A stretch of 38,333 nucleotides of DNA from the NCBI GenBank assembly GCA_036005845.1, contig DASYQD010000170.1:1-38333 (forward strand), read 5' to 3'. This stretch comes from DASYQD01 sp036005845 (lineage in GTDB: Bacteria > Acidobacteriota > Thermoanaerobaculia > Multivoradales > JAIOJS01). Made by a program: the position numbers and the translations under genes. The notes beneath the pieces are model-generated. The model worked only from the letters and a program-made list of their open reading frames with translations. It ran no database searches and was not told where the DNA came from. Shown one piece after another: positions 27,775 through 38,333 of the stretch; position 1 is the first letter of the stretch; each line of letters opens with the position of its first letter.

Positions 27775-27811
27775 TACAATCCATGCTGCCGGAGCATTCC
27801 ACCTCAGGAGG
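27775..27811 (+). promoter_or_regulatory. Promoter -10 and strong RBS of the protease gene
   Basis: TACAAT at 27775-27780 is a good -10 without a well-spaced -35 (TTCACA at 27748 is 21 bp away). AGGAGG at 27806-27811 lies 7 nt before GTG 27819 and fixes that start. The predicted leader is about 30 nt. Confidence 0.45.
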
Positions 27812-27818
27812 CCTCATC

Positions 27819-29084
27819 GTGCTGAAGCGCTGCCTCGCCGCGTTCTTCGTCACTCTTGTCGCCGTCGCGGCCGCCGCGTCGGCGGCCCCTGCCCACGTCA
27901 ACGCTCCGGCGCGCGACGCCGACGACGAGCTGATCGCGCTCGGCAAGGGCATCCCGGGCTTCGGCGGCATGTTCCGCGACGCGGAGGGCGCGCTGCACGT
28001 CTACGCGCTCGACCCCGCCGCCGCCGGCACCGCGGTCGAGAAGGCACTGGGCGCGCTCCCGCATGCGACCGACGAGGCGCCGGCGATCCTGCAGCGCGCC
28101 GACTTCACCTTCGAGCGCCTGGTGGCGTGGAAGCGCGCGCTCGGCCCCCTGCTCTCGCTCCCCGGCGTGCGGTCGCTCGACGCCGACGAGGCGCACAACC
28201 GGGTGACGATCGGCATCGAGCGCGGCCTCGCGACGAGCGACCGCGAGCGTCTCGAAGCGGCTCTCGACGCCGGCGGCGTGCCGCGCCGCGCCGTCCTCCT
28301 CCAGGAAGGCGAGCCGTTCGCGGCGCTGCCGCTCGTCGTCGACAAGCGAGCCGCGCCGCCGGTCGGCATCCAGGACAAGGTGCGGCCCGTGCCCGGCGGC
28401 GTGCAGGTGGCGTTCGGCTGCACCACGACCACCTGCTTCATCTGCACCGACGGTTTCCCCGCCATGCTCGGCAAGACGCTCGGCTTCGTCATCAACTCGC
28501 ACTGCACGGGCGAGCGGGGCACCGTCGACTTCACGCGCTACTCGCAGAGCCTGCCCAGCGGCGGCACCATCGCCACCGAGATCGCCGACCCGCCGCTCTT
28601 CGCCTGCGACGTCGGCCGCCGCTGCCGCTTCAGCGACGCCGCCTTCGTGAAGTTCGACAAGAAGCCCTTCGGCAGCTTCGCGCGCATCGCCAAGCCCGAC
28701 GGCAACGACCCCGAGCTCGGTTCGGTGACGATGACGCCCGGCACCGCGCGCTTCGTCATCGGCGGCGCCGGCCCCTCGCCGCTCACCGGTGACGTCGTGC
28801 ACAAGGTCGGCCGCACGACCGGCTGGACCTACGGCGAGGTCGTCGGCACCTGCGTGCAGGTCAACGTCGGCGACACCGACCTCACCTACGGCTGCCAGAC
28901 CGCGGTCGCGGCGGGCGCCGCCGGCGGCGACAGTGGCTCGCCGGTGTTCACCTGGAACGGTGGCAACACGGCGCTGCTGCAAGGCATCCTGTGGGGCGGC
29001 GGTACGCTCAGCGGCCAGGCCGTCTTCGTCTTCAGCTCGCTGGGGCAGATCCAGCAGGAGCTGGGGACGCTGAAGATCAAGTAG
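27819..29084 (+). CDS. Secreted trypsin/streptogrisin-fold serine protease
   Basis: A 421-residue exported protease precursor. GTG 27819 is fixed by AGGAGG 7 nt upstream; an in-frame ATG at 27783 has no such site. The signal peptide runs to about residue 23. Residues 25-190 resemble a propeptide with no Cys. The protease domain has candidate triad His228 in INSHCTG, Asp273 in FSDAAFVKF and Ser372 in AAGGDSGSPVF; VHKVGRTTGWTYGEVVGTC is the usual streptogrisin-like strand pair. Cys residues (201, 206, 209, 229, 263, 269, 345, 359) could form four disulfides. The His motif differs from the common TAxHC. Self-processing of the pro-region is expected from relatives. Monocistronic; a GC-rich hairpin follows. 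Confidence 0.86.
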   Translation: MLKRCLAAFFVTLVAVAAAASAAPAHVNAPARDADDELIALGKGIPGFGGMFRDAEGALHVYALDPAAAGTAVEKALGALPHATDEAPAILQRADFTFERLVAWKRALGPLLSLPGVRSLDADEAHNRVTIGIERGLATSDRERLEAALDAGGVPRRAVLLQEGEPFAALPLVVDKRAAPPVGIQDKVRPVPGGVQVAFGCTTTTCFICTDGFPAMLGKTLGFVINSHCTGERGTVDFTRYSQSLPSGGTIATEIADPPLFACDVGRRCRFSDAAFVKFDKKPFGSFARIAKPDGNDPELGSVTMTPGTARFVIGGAGPSPLTGDVVHKVGRTTGWTYGEVVGTCVQVNVGDTDLTYGCQTAVAAGAAGGDSGSPVFTWNGGNTALLQGILWGGGTLSGQAVFVFSSLGQIQQELGTLKIK

Positions 29085-29092
29085 CTCGGACG

Positions 29093-29119
29093 GCGCGGCG
29101 CGGGCGTGCGGCGCCGCGC
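29093..29119 (+). terminator. GC-rich hairpin after the protease gene
   Basis: GCGCGGCGC-N9-GCGCCGCGC is a perfect 9-bp stem 9 bp past the protease stop. There is no T-tract, so it may slow or end transcription with Rho or serve as a 3' barrier. The rest of the 100-bp gap to the next gene shows nothing clear. Confidence 0.45.
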
Positions 29120-29184
29120 GTCGCCTGCGGGTCGTGATCGCTGGCAAGGGCGCGAATCGTGACGGCTGCTAGCATCCGCGGCCG

Positions 29185-30507
29185 ATGCCCGGCTCGCTCC
29201 TCACGACTCCCGAGCAGGCGCTGGCCGCGCTGCGGCAAGTGGTGGCGCTCTCGCCCGCCGACGAGACGGCGATCACCTGGATCGAGACGCGGCAGGCGGT
29301 CGCCGGCACGCGCTCTGGCAGCGGCCGTACGGGCCCGCCTTCGCATTCGATCCAGGTGCGAGTGATCGAGGCCGGGCGCCTCGGGGTCTATCGCCCGGCA
29401 AACGCCGAACCGGCCGAGCTCGCGTCGTCGATCCGCCAGGCGATGGCGCAGGCGCGCGCGGCGGAGCCGCTGCCCACCGTCATGCACCTGACGCCCGAGG
29501 ACGCCTCGCCGGTCGAGGACGCGCCGGCGCTCTTCGACGACGACGTCGCGGTGCTGACGCCCGAGCGCGCGCAGCAGGCGTTGCGCGACCACGCGCGCGA
29601 GGGTGAGCACGCGCGCTTCGCCTGGTCCGAGTCGGCGCTGACGGTCGTCACCAGCCGCGGCTTCGCGCGCCACCTGCGAGCCACCGGCGTCAGTCTCGAG
29701 GTGCGCTGCGGCCGACATCCTGGCGCCGGCATCGCAGTGGCCGCCGCGCGCACGCTCGCCGGCGTCGACGCGAGCGCGGTGTTCGCGCGAGCGCGCCGCC
29801 GCGATGCGCGCGGCGAGCCCGCAGAATGGCCCGCGCCCACCTCGATCGTGCTCTCGCCCGAAGCGACGGCAACGCTCGTCGCCGCGTTCGGCGCCCACGG
29901 CCTCGCCGCCGCCGCATGGCACGCGGAGAGCGGCTTCTGCCGCCGCCACCACGGCACCGCCGCGCTGGCCTCGGTGCTGACGCTGATCGAGGACGGCTCG
30001 CGCGCCCACGGCCTCCCTTTTCCGCTCGACTCCACCGGCGCCCGCCGGCGCGCCGCGACGCTGGTCGCCGAAGGCGTGCTGCAGGGCCCGGTCGCCGATC
30101 CGCTCGAAGCGGCGCGCCTCGGCGTGCTCGCCACGCGGCCGACGTTGACGGGCGAGGAAGGCGGCCCGGAGCACCTCTTCGTCCTCCCCGGCGGCGTCGC
30201 CGACGACGACCTCCTCGCCGCCGCCGGCGATGGCATCTACGTCGGCCACCTCGACCCGCCGGAGTGTTGGGCCGACGCGGCGCTCACCGCGCAGACCGTG
30301 GCGCGCGGGCTCCATCGCATCGAACGCGGCGCGCTCACGGCACCGCTGCCGGATGCGATGTGGACGACGACCTTGCCGAGCGCGCTCGCCGCCATCCAAG
30401 CCCTCGGCACCGAGATCGTGGTCGTGCCCAACCCGCCGCCATCGCTTGGCGGGACGGGTGCGCCGGCCGCACTGCTGCGCGCCGTCGGCGATTGGCAACC
30501 GCTGTAA
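29185..30507 (+). CDS. TldE/PmbA-like protein of the TldD/TldE family
   Basis: A 440-residue protein whose C-terminal half follows the TldD/PmbA pattern: TSIVLSPEATATLVAAFG, DGSRAHGLPFPLDSTGARRRAATLVAEGVLQG, DPLEAARLG, EHLFVLPGG and LLAAAGDGIYVGHLDP. The N-terminal half is more divergent. The HExxxH metalloprotease motif of TldD is missing, so it is like TldE (PmbA), the subunit that partners TldD in peptide maturation and antitoxin turnover. No TldD gene is in the window. It has no signal peptide and is probably cytoplasmic. No strong Shine-Dalgarno precedes ATG 29185. A divergent family member with another role is possible. Confidence 0.75.
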   Translation: MPGSLLTTPEQALAALRQVVALSPADETAITWIETRQAVAGTRSGSGRTGPPSHSIQVRVIEAGRLGVYRPANAEPAELASSIRQAMAQARAAEPLPTVMHLTPEDASPVEDAPALFDDDVAVLTPERAQQALRDHAREGEHARFAWSESALTVVTSRGFARHLRATGVSLEVRCGRHPGAGIAVAAARTLAGVDASAVFARARRRDARGEPAEWPAPTSIVLSPEATATLVAAFGAHGLAAAAWHAESGFCRRHHGTAALASVLTLIEDGSRAHGLPFPLDSTGARRRAATLVAEGVLQGPVADPLEAARLGVLATRPTLTGEEGGPEHLFVLPGGVADDDLLAAAGDGIYVGHLDPPECWADAALTAQTVARGLHRIERGALTAPLPDAMWTTTLPSALAAIQALGTEIVVVPNPPPSLGGTGAPAALLRAVGDWQPL

Positions 30508-30517
30508 CCGCACCATC

Positions 30518-30590
30518 GAGATTGCTTCGTCGCATCGCTCCTCGCAATGACTTCGTCATCGCGAGGCCGCGAAGCGGCCGCGGCGATCTC
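30518..30590. repeat. REP/MITE-like imperfect palindrome
   Basis: The left arm starts GAGATTGCTTCGTCGC and ends TCGCAATGAC at 30551; the right arm runs from GTCATCGCGAGG to GCGATCTC at 30590; the loop is TTC. Left and right arms pair with several G-T mismatches and a GC-rich insert in the right arm. The GATTGCTTCGTCGC/CGCAATGAC wording resembles short dispersed palindromes common in many environmental genomes. It sits between the convergent TldE-like and PP2C genes and could act as a transcript end. Confidence 0.65.
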
Positions 30591-30607
30591 GCTCCCTCAC
30601 GCGCCGC

Positions 30608-32173
30608 CTATCGGCGCCGGAGCAAGACGACCGTCTGGTCGTCGCCCTGCGGCTGGCCGGCGACGAAGTCGCGCAGCTCGTGCTCGATCATGCTGCGCAG
30701 CTCGGGCAGCGTCGAGCCGAGCTGGCCGCGCAACGCCACTTCGAGACGCTCGAGCCCGAACTCCTCTTCGCTCGGCGAGGCAGCCTCGGTGACGCCGTCG
30801 CTGTAGAGGCAGAGCAGATCGCCCGGCTCCAACGTGAACGTCTTCTCGCCGTATACCGGCCCCGGCAGCAGGCCCAGCGGCACCGCGCAGGCGCCGAGGC
30901 GCTCGATCTCGCCGCTCTCGCGCAGCAGCACGCCGGGGTTGTGGCCGGCGTTGACGTAGCGCACCTCGCCGCTCTTCGCGTCGAGCGCCGCCAGCAGCAA
31001 CGTGGCGAACTTGTTCGCCGCCGAGAAATCGATCAGGTGCTGGTTGACCGCCTGCAGCATGGCGCTCGTGCTTTCGCCGCGCGCCAGCAGGAGTCGCAGC
31101 GCCGAATGGAGCGTCGACACCAGCAGCGCCGCGGACACACCCTTGCCGGAGACGTCCGCCACCAGCAGCGCGAAGCGCCCGTCGGGCAGCGGCACCACGT
31201 CCCAGTAGTCGCCGCCGACGTGGCGCGCCGGCTTCGTCCAGCCCAGCACCTCGTAGCCGGCGATCGTCGGCAGCGCCCGCGGCAAGATCCCCTGCTGGAT
31301 CTGCGCCGCGAGCTCCATCTCGCGCTCCAGCCGCTCCTTCTCGAGCGACGCCTGGTGCAGGCGCGCCTGCTCGAGCGCCAGCGCCGCCTGGTTGGCGAAC
31401 AGCGACAGCGCGCGGCGGTCCTCGTCGGGAAAAGGCCCGACGCCGCTGCGGCTCTCCTTGTCGCCGACGACCAGCACGCCGCGCCGCTCGCCCTCGACCT
31501 CGATGGAGACCGCCATCAGGTGGTGCGCGTGCGGCAGCAGGTCCGCCGACTCGGCCTCGACGTCGAGCGCCAGCCCTTCGCGCGCGGTGCCGCCGATCGT
31601 GCTCTGCAGCCGATAGCGGGCGCCCTTCTGCCCGACCAGCGTCTCGTCGAGCAGGTAGAGCGCGCCGCGCCGCGCGTCGAGCAGCGACACCGCGCGCACC
31701 AGGATCTCTTCCGACACGTGCGGCAGGTCGAGCGTCGAGGTGATGGCGCGGCCGACGTCGTAGATCGCCTCGCGCTCGACGCCGCGGTACTTGGCGTCGA
31801 AGTCGAGGCGCTTCAGGCTGGCGCGCAGGCGGCACAGACGAAGGCCCAGCGCCAGCAGCAGCCCTAGCGGCTCGGGCAACTCCTCTTCGACCGGCTCGCT
31901 GAGCAGCAGCACGCCGCCCGAGAGCTGCAGCGACGGCCAGCCGATCGCCTCGCTGCGCAGCAGCACCGGCGGGAAATCGGCGGCACCGACGTGCGCGCTG
32001 CACTCGCAAGCTTCCTCGCCGTCGAGATAGGCGGCCGCGGCGTCCACCACCAGCGCCTCGCGCACGAGCTGCAGCGTCTCGCGCAGGAACAGGGCTTCGG
32101 AGCCCTCCGCTTCGAGCAGCGAGAAGAGGCGCCGCTGCCGCTCGGCGGGGATCGGCAGCAGCGCCGCGTTCAT
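30608..32173 (-). CDS. GAF-PP2C phosphatase, RsbU-like
   Basis: A 521-residue cytoplasmic phosphatase. Residues 1-125 are a poorly conserved sensor region; a GAF domain covers about 135-285 (GRAITSTLDLPHVSEEILVRAV, GVLVVGDKESRSG, FANQAALALEQARL), followed by a coiled coil with the MELAAQIQQGILPR motif and a SpoIIE/PP2C domain (VGGDYWDVV, LLVADVSGKGVSAALLVS, YVNAGHNPG, LYSDGVTEA, GDDQTVVLL) with the expected metal-binding Asp residues. It should dephosphorylate the RsbV-like protein whose gene stop overlaps its start by 4 bp (ATGA). The GAF module resembles that of the enhancer-binding protein encoded upstream, including the DKESR string. Confidence 0.93.
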   Translation of the reverse strand: MNAALLPIPAERQRRLFSLLEAEGSEALFLRETLQLVREALVVDAAAAYLDGEEACECSAHVGAADFPPVLLRSEAIGWPSLQLSGGVLLLSEPVEEELPEPLGLLLALGLRLCRLRASLKRLDFDAKYRGVEREAIYDVGRAITSTLDLPHVSEEILVRAVSLLDARRGALYLLDETLVGQKGARYRLQSTIGGTAREGLALDVEAESADLLPHAHHLMAVSIEVEGERRGVLVVGDKESRSGVGPFPDEDRRALSLFANQAALALEQARLHQASLEKERLEREMELAAQIQQGILPRALPTIAGYEVLGWTKPARHVGGDYWDVVPLPDGRFALLVADVSGKGVSAALLVSTLHSALRLLLARGESTSAMLQAVNQHLIDFSAANKFATLLLAALDAKSGEVRYVNAGHNPGVLLRESGEIERLGACAVPLGLLPGPVYGEKTFTLEPGDLLCLYSDGVTEAASPSEEEFGLERLEVALRGQLGSTLPELRSMIEHELRDFVAGQPQGDDQTVVLLRRR

Positions 32174-32559
32174 GAGCCGCTATTGGGTACGCCGGAAGGC
32201 GGCGAGGCGGGGGCCACCAGCTCGGCGACCGCCGTCGGCTCGTCGGGGTAGACCTGGGCGTACTGGGTGAGGCCCATGATGTGGAAGGTCTTCTGGATCG
32301 TCGGCGTCAGGTTGCAGAACGCGAGCTTGCCCTTGAGCTCGAGCACGCGCTCGAGCACTTCGATCAGGATGGAGATGCCGATCGAGTTGACGATCTTGCT
32401 GCCGGCGAGGTTGAGCAACAGCGTGCGGTAGCCCTCTTCGATCAGGCCGTTGGCCGCCTGGGCGATCTGCTCGCCGCCTTGGTTGTTGATGTACCCCTCG
32501 GTAATCACCACGGCCAGACCGTCGCGCCGGTCGACCCGCACCTTCAGGCTCTCGGTCAT
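32170..32559 (-). CDS. STAS anti-sigma-factor antagonist, RsbV/SpoIIAA-like
   Basis: A 129-residue STAS-domain protein. ATG 32559 is preceded by GAGGGGA about 8 nt upstream; an in-frame upstream start would add ten residues. The phosphorylated serine should be Ser59 in SKIVNSIGISILIEVLE. The C-terminal 20 residues are a Pro/Ser-rich tail. In partner switching, the unphosphorylated form binds the RsbW-like kinase and frees that kinase's target; the PP2C phosphatase next in the operon would reset it. The target could be a sigma factor or another protein; none is encoded in the window. Confidence 0.92.
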   Translation of the reverse strand: MTESLKVRVDRRDGLAVVITEGYINNQGGEQIAQAANGLIEEGYRTLLLNLAGSKIVNSIGISILIEVLERVLELKGKLAFCNLTPTIQKTFHIMGLTQYAQVYPDEPTAVAELVAPASPPSGVPNSGS

Positions 32560-32593
32560 CTCGTCGTTCCCCTCGCGTCCGCCTGCCACCAGA

Positions 32594-33016
32594 TCAGATC
32601 TTCTTGCGCATCACCACGACGGTGCCGTGGGTGCCCGATTCGATCTCGACCTCGTCGACGAGGCGGCGGATGAGCGTCAGCCCCCAGCCGCGCTTGCGGG
32701 GCCTCCCCTCCTCGTTGCGCATCGTACCCCGGAGCACCGGCTCGGGAAACCCCACGCCGGTGTCGCGCACGGTCACCTGCACCAGCTCGGGGCGCTCGCC
32801 GCCGAGCAATGCGAGGTTGACGTAGACGCGGCCGTCGCTGGCGCCGCTGTGCTCCGAGGCGTTGATGAAAGCCTCCTGTACCGCCAGCCGCAGCTCGTCG
32901 ACGCGGTCGGCGTCCATGCTCGCCTCGGCGGCGAGCTCGGAGGCTTCCTCGCCAGCTTCCAGCTCCTTGTCAGGGAGCATGGGCAGCACGAGTTCCTTCT
33001 GATGCAGCAAACGCAT
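32594..33016 (-). CDS. Anti-sigma-factor-type serine kinase, RsbW-like
   Basis: A 140-residue GHKL ATPase. Start ATG 33016 (MRLLHQKELVLPMLPDKELE); a longer open frame upstream has no kinase similarity and would run over the small ORF at 33070-33231. N-box: RLAVQEAFINASEHS (Asn52); G1 box: DTGVGF; G2 box: KRGWGLTLIRRLVDEVEI. The domain is complete and of normal length. It would phosphorylate the RsbV-like protein encoded 34 nt downstream. Second gene of the proposed sigma-54 operon, 53 nt after the small ORF. Confidence 0.9.
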   Translation of the reverse strand: MRLLHQKELVLPMLPDKELEAGEEASELAAEASMDADRVDELRLAVQEAFINASEHSGASDGRVYVNLALLGGERPELVQVTVRDTGVGFPEPVLRGTMRNEEGRPRKRGWGLTLIRRLVDEVEIESGTHGTVVVMRKKI

Positions 33017-33069
33017 CCCAGTTGCCCCGTTTCCGGAGGGCTCGTTCAGGTCCAACCCTGGGCGCGATC

Positions 33070-33231
33070 TTAGAAGGTCAGGTAGACCTGCAGGAAGTAG
33101 ACGAACAGCGGGTGGATCTGGTCCTGGACGAGGAGCCAGCTGAAGCTGGCCAGGGTGCCGGCGGCGAGAATGAGCTGGAGAGGCAGATCGGGCAACGTCG
33201 CGACGCGCTTGCGGACGGCTTCGAGGATCAT
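33070..33231 (-). CDS. 53-residue hydrophobic small protein, unknown
   Basis: The ORF starts ATG 33231 with AAGGAG at 33243-33238 (6 nt spacer) and ends TAA, encoding MILEAVRKRVATLPDLPLQL then about 33 mostly hydrophobic residues. Basic residues at 7-9 (RKR) precede a likely membrane segment (about 18-36, LPLQLILAAGTLASFSWLLV), then QDQIH and an aromatic hydrophobic C-terminus (PLFVYFLQVYLTF). An inner-membrane peptide with N-terminus inside is expected. It is the first gene after the sigma-54 promoter and precedes the RsbW-like kinase by 53 nt. I do not recognise it; it could be a membrane signal element or anchor for the switch. Evidence for coding is the Shine-Dalgarno, clean hydrophobic pattern and promoter position. 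Confidence 0.7.
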   Translation of the reverse strand: MILEAVRKRVATLPDLPLQLILAAGTLASFSWLLVQDQIHPLFVYFLQVYLTF

Positions 33232-33257
33232 GGAATCTCCTTCCCGCGAGCGCGTAG

Positions 33258-33273
33258 AGCATGGGCTGTGCCA
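33258..33273 (-). promoter_or_regulatory. Sigma-54 (-24/-12) promoter
   Basis: On the minus strand TGGCAC-A-GCCC-ATGCT: perfect TGGCAC, GG-N10-GC spacing, and one mismatch to the TTGCW -12 element. Transcription should start near 33247, 4 nt before the Shine-Dalgarno and 16 nt before the small ORF at 33231. Together with upstream enhancer-like repeats and an adjacent AAA+ activator gene, this is a strong sigma-54 case. Confidence 0.75.
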
Positions 33274-33354
33274 CGGGCTGTATTCGTGGCGTAAGTGTCC
33301 GGTTCTGAGAGGTTTGTGTCCGCTTTTGGCATGACCTGAAACAATCGCCGGATT

Positions 33355-33369
33355 GCGACATCTTGTCGC
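33355..33369. promoter_or_regulatory. Enhancer-like inverted repeat, copy 1
   Basis: GCGACA-TCT-TGTCGC is a perfect 6-bp inverted repeat with a 3-bp centre. Its centre lies about 115 bp upstream of the predicted sigma-54 start, within the usual range for activator sites. Confidence 0.6.
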
Positions 33370-33435
33370 GCCCTCTGCGAGCCTGGCGTCACCGACCTGC
33401 CACAGCCCTGTAGCGAGTGTGACTAAGGGCCCTAT

Positions 33436-33469
33436 GTGACATGTTGTCGCATTCGAGACAGGATGTCAC
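33436..33469. promoter_or_regulatory. Enhancer-like inverted repeats, copies 2 and 3
   Basis: GTGACA-TGT-TGTCGC (33436-33450) and GAGACA-GGA-TGTCAC (33455-33469), centres 19 bp apart and about 196 and 215 bp upstream of the predicted sigma-54 start. Paired sites promote oligomerisation of AAA+ activators. Nothing else is evident in the 262-bp gap 33232-33493. Confidence 0.6.
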
Positions 33470-33493
33470 GGCCTCGAAGGCGCGATTTCAGGC

Positions 33494-34987
<1,494 letters not shown>

Positions 34988-34991
34988 TGCT

Positions 34992-35006
34992 GGGACACAT
35001 TGTCGC
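34992..35006. promoter_or_regulatory. Inverted repeat copy 4 at the activator start
   Basis: GGGACA-CAT-TGTCGC, the same motif as the three upstream enhancer-like sites, lies 5-19 bp upstream of the preferred start ATG 34987 and downstream of the parE stop. Placement so close to the start suggests autorepression, or translation-level overlap if ATG 35008 is used. Confidence 0.5.
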
Positions 35007-35033
35007 ATCCCGGCGGGCTGCTGTTGAAGCGTT

Positions 35034-35333
35034 TCAGCGATGCAGCCAGTAATCTGGATGGCGCTTGTCATGCGCCACGGCGACGATCTCGACCTCGCCG
35101 TCTACGAACCGATAGACGAGCGTGTATGGATACCGGCCAGGAAACGAATGCCGGCGAGTGTGGGCTTTGCCTCGCGGATAGCGCAGGGGCGCCTCGAGCA
35201 CCGAGCTCACAGCGGCTTCGAGCTCGAGGAGGAAGCCGCGAGCTGCCAGCGGGCTGCGTGCCGCGTACCAATCACGGGCGCTTTGCGCGTCGAGGAGCGC
35301 CTCGACGTGCCAGCGAGGATCACTCGAAGCCAC
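35034..35333 (-). CDS. ParE/RelE-superfamily toxin
   Basis: A 99-residue toxin-fold protein. Features: N-terminal helix HVEALLDAQSARDWYAARS, then GFLLELEAAVSSVLEAP, RRHSFPGRYPYTLVYRF, and ending VEIVAVAHDKRHPDYWLHR, the usual ParE/RelE strand pattern with a terminal Tyr-Trp. It starts with GTG 35333, overlapping the antitoxin gene by 14 bp. Whether it acts on gyrase or on ribosome-bound mRNA cannot be told from sequence. The activator gene starts 46 nt after its stop and could be read from the same transcript. Confidence 0.87.
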   Translation of the reverse strand: MASSDPRWHVEALLDAQSARDWYAARSPLAARGFLLELEAAVSSVLEAPLRYPRGKAHTRRHSFPGRYPYTLVYRFVDGEVEIVAVAHDKRHPDYWLHR

Positions 35334-35550
35334 TGAAGAGCCGGGCCCTGACCTCGGACCAAGGAATGGTCTCGGCCGTTCCGGCCTCGAGCTCGCGGAC
35401 CCGACGCTCGATCACTCGTTCCCAGGCCACGTCGGAGCCTGGCTCACGGTCAGGATGAAGGCTTTCGATGAGCGCACCAGCCACAGAAGCACGCTCAGCC
35501 TCATCGAGATGGAGAGCGTCCTCCAGGACCTTCTTTGCCGACGGGCTCAT
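35320..35550 (-). CDS. Addiction-module antitoxin component
   Basis: A 76-residue protein of the putative addiction module component family: ALHLDEAERASVAGALIESLH followed by a charged helix (AWERVIERRVRELEAGTAE) and IPWSEVRARLF, the usual toxin-wrapping tail. First gene of the pair, toxin downstream with a 14-bp overlap. A TTATGC-like -10 lies just before the start, with no clear -35. Confidence 0.85.
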   Translation of the reverse strand: MSPSAKKVLEDALHLDEAERASVAGALIESLHPDREPGSDVAWERVIERRVRELEAGTAETIPWSEVRARLFSGFE

Positions 35551-35602
35551 GGGAAGAGCATAACGGTCCGAGCTGCGTTGGCGACACTTCAGAACGGCGC
35601 CG

Positions 35603-38333
<2,731 letters not shown>

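Noticed and set aside
29690..30806. Long plus- and minus-strand frames antisense to or out of phase with the TldE-like gene
   Set aside because: Arg-rich composition, no motifs and no Shine-Dalgarno; the TldE-like frame has family similarity throughout its C-terminal half.
33017..33361. A 115-codon N-terminal extension of the RsbW-like kinase
   Set aside because: It overlaps the small ORF and the sigma-54 promoter, and shows no GHKL similarity; the kinase is complete from ATG 33016.
33385..33435. A second sigma-54 promoter between repeats 1 and 2
   Set aside because: TGG and GC pairs there are 12 or more bases apart, not N10, on either strand.

Overview
The window is a high-GC (roughly 70%) bacterial chromosome segment. 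An Acidobacteriota-like host is my best inference. The grounds are a 1156-residue Oar-type TonB-dependent receptor with an N-terminal carboxypeptidase-regulatory-like domain, a TPR/TPR/CRTAC1 (FG-GAP plus ASPIC/UnbV) operon, secreted enzymes with long Ala-rich leaders, and frequent 4-base GTGA/ATGA stop-start overlaps. No rRNA, tRNA, CRISPR array, integrase or transposase was seen.

Left edge (1-3506): the 3' end of a TPR gene built of near-identical 102-bp repeats, a lipoprotein of the 5'-nucleotidase (UshA-like) family, and a VapBC-type toxin-antitoxin pair with a palindrome over its start codon.

Carbohydrate island (3539-19009, probably extending to 25109): on the minus strand, a LacI-family regulator, a GH2 exo-beta-D-glucosaminidase-like enzyme and an FHS-type sugar MFS permease form one unit. 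A ROK kinase is divergent from it. A second minus-strand operon runs TonB receptor -> GH3 glycosidase -> XylF-like binding protein -> ABC ATPase -> XylH-like permease, with genes touching or overlapping. The two control regions (8658-8714 and 18963-19009) share a promoter layout, TTGACA-N18-TATC, and an operator, CGATTTA-N6-CGATTTA, in the same orientation. I infer that the LacI protein controls both units. A GlcN6P-deaminase-like SIS protein at 24009 would complete a route polymer -> glucosamine -> GlcN6P -> fructose-6-P. The substrate remains an inference.

Envelope and peptide genes (19135-30507): two TPR proteins and a CRTAC1-family protein in overlapping frames, the SIS protein, a secreted isoaspartyl methyltransferase coupled to a YtcJ-type amidohydrolase, a secreted trypsin-fold serine protease, and an orphan TldE/PmbA-like protein. 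A REP/MITE-like palindrome follows.

Signalling cassette (30608-35008): an enhancer-binding protein (GAF-AAA+-Fis) lies upstream of an operon of an unrecognised 53-residue hydrophobic peptide, an RsbW-like kinase, an RsbV-like antagonist and a GAF-PP2C (RsbU-like) phosphatase. The intergenic region holds three copies of an inverted repeat (GNGACA-N3-TGTCNC type) and a sigma-54 promoter with the GG-N10-GC spacing, placed so the transcript would start 16 nt before the small ORF. A fourth copy of the repeat lies at the regulator's own start. This sigma-54-switched partner-switching cassette with a small membrane peptide is the best candidate here for an undescribed system.

Right edge: a ParE/RelE-type toxin with its antitoxin, and uvrA, whose 5' end is outside the window.
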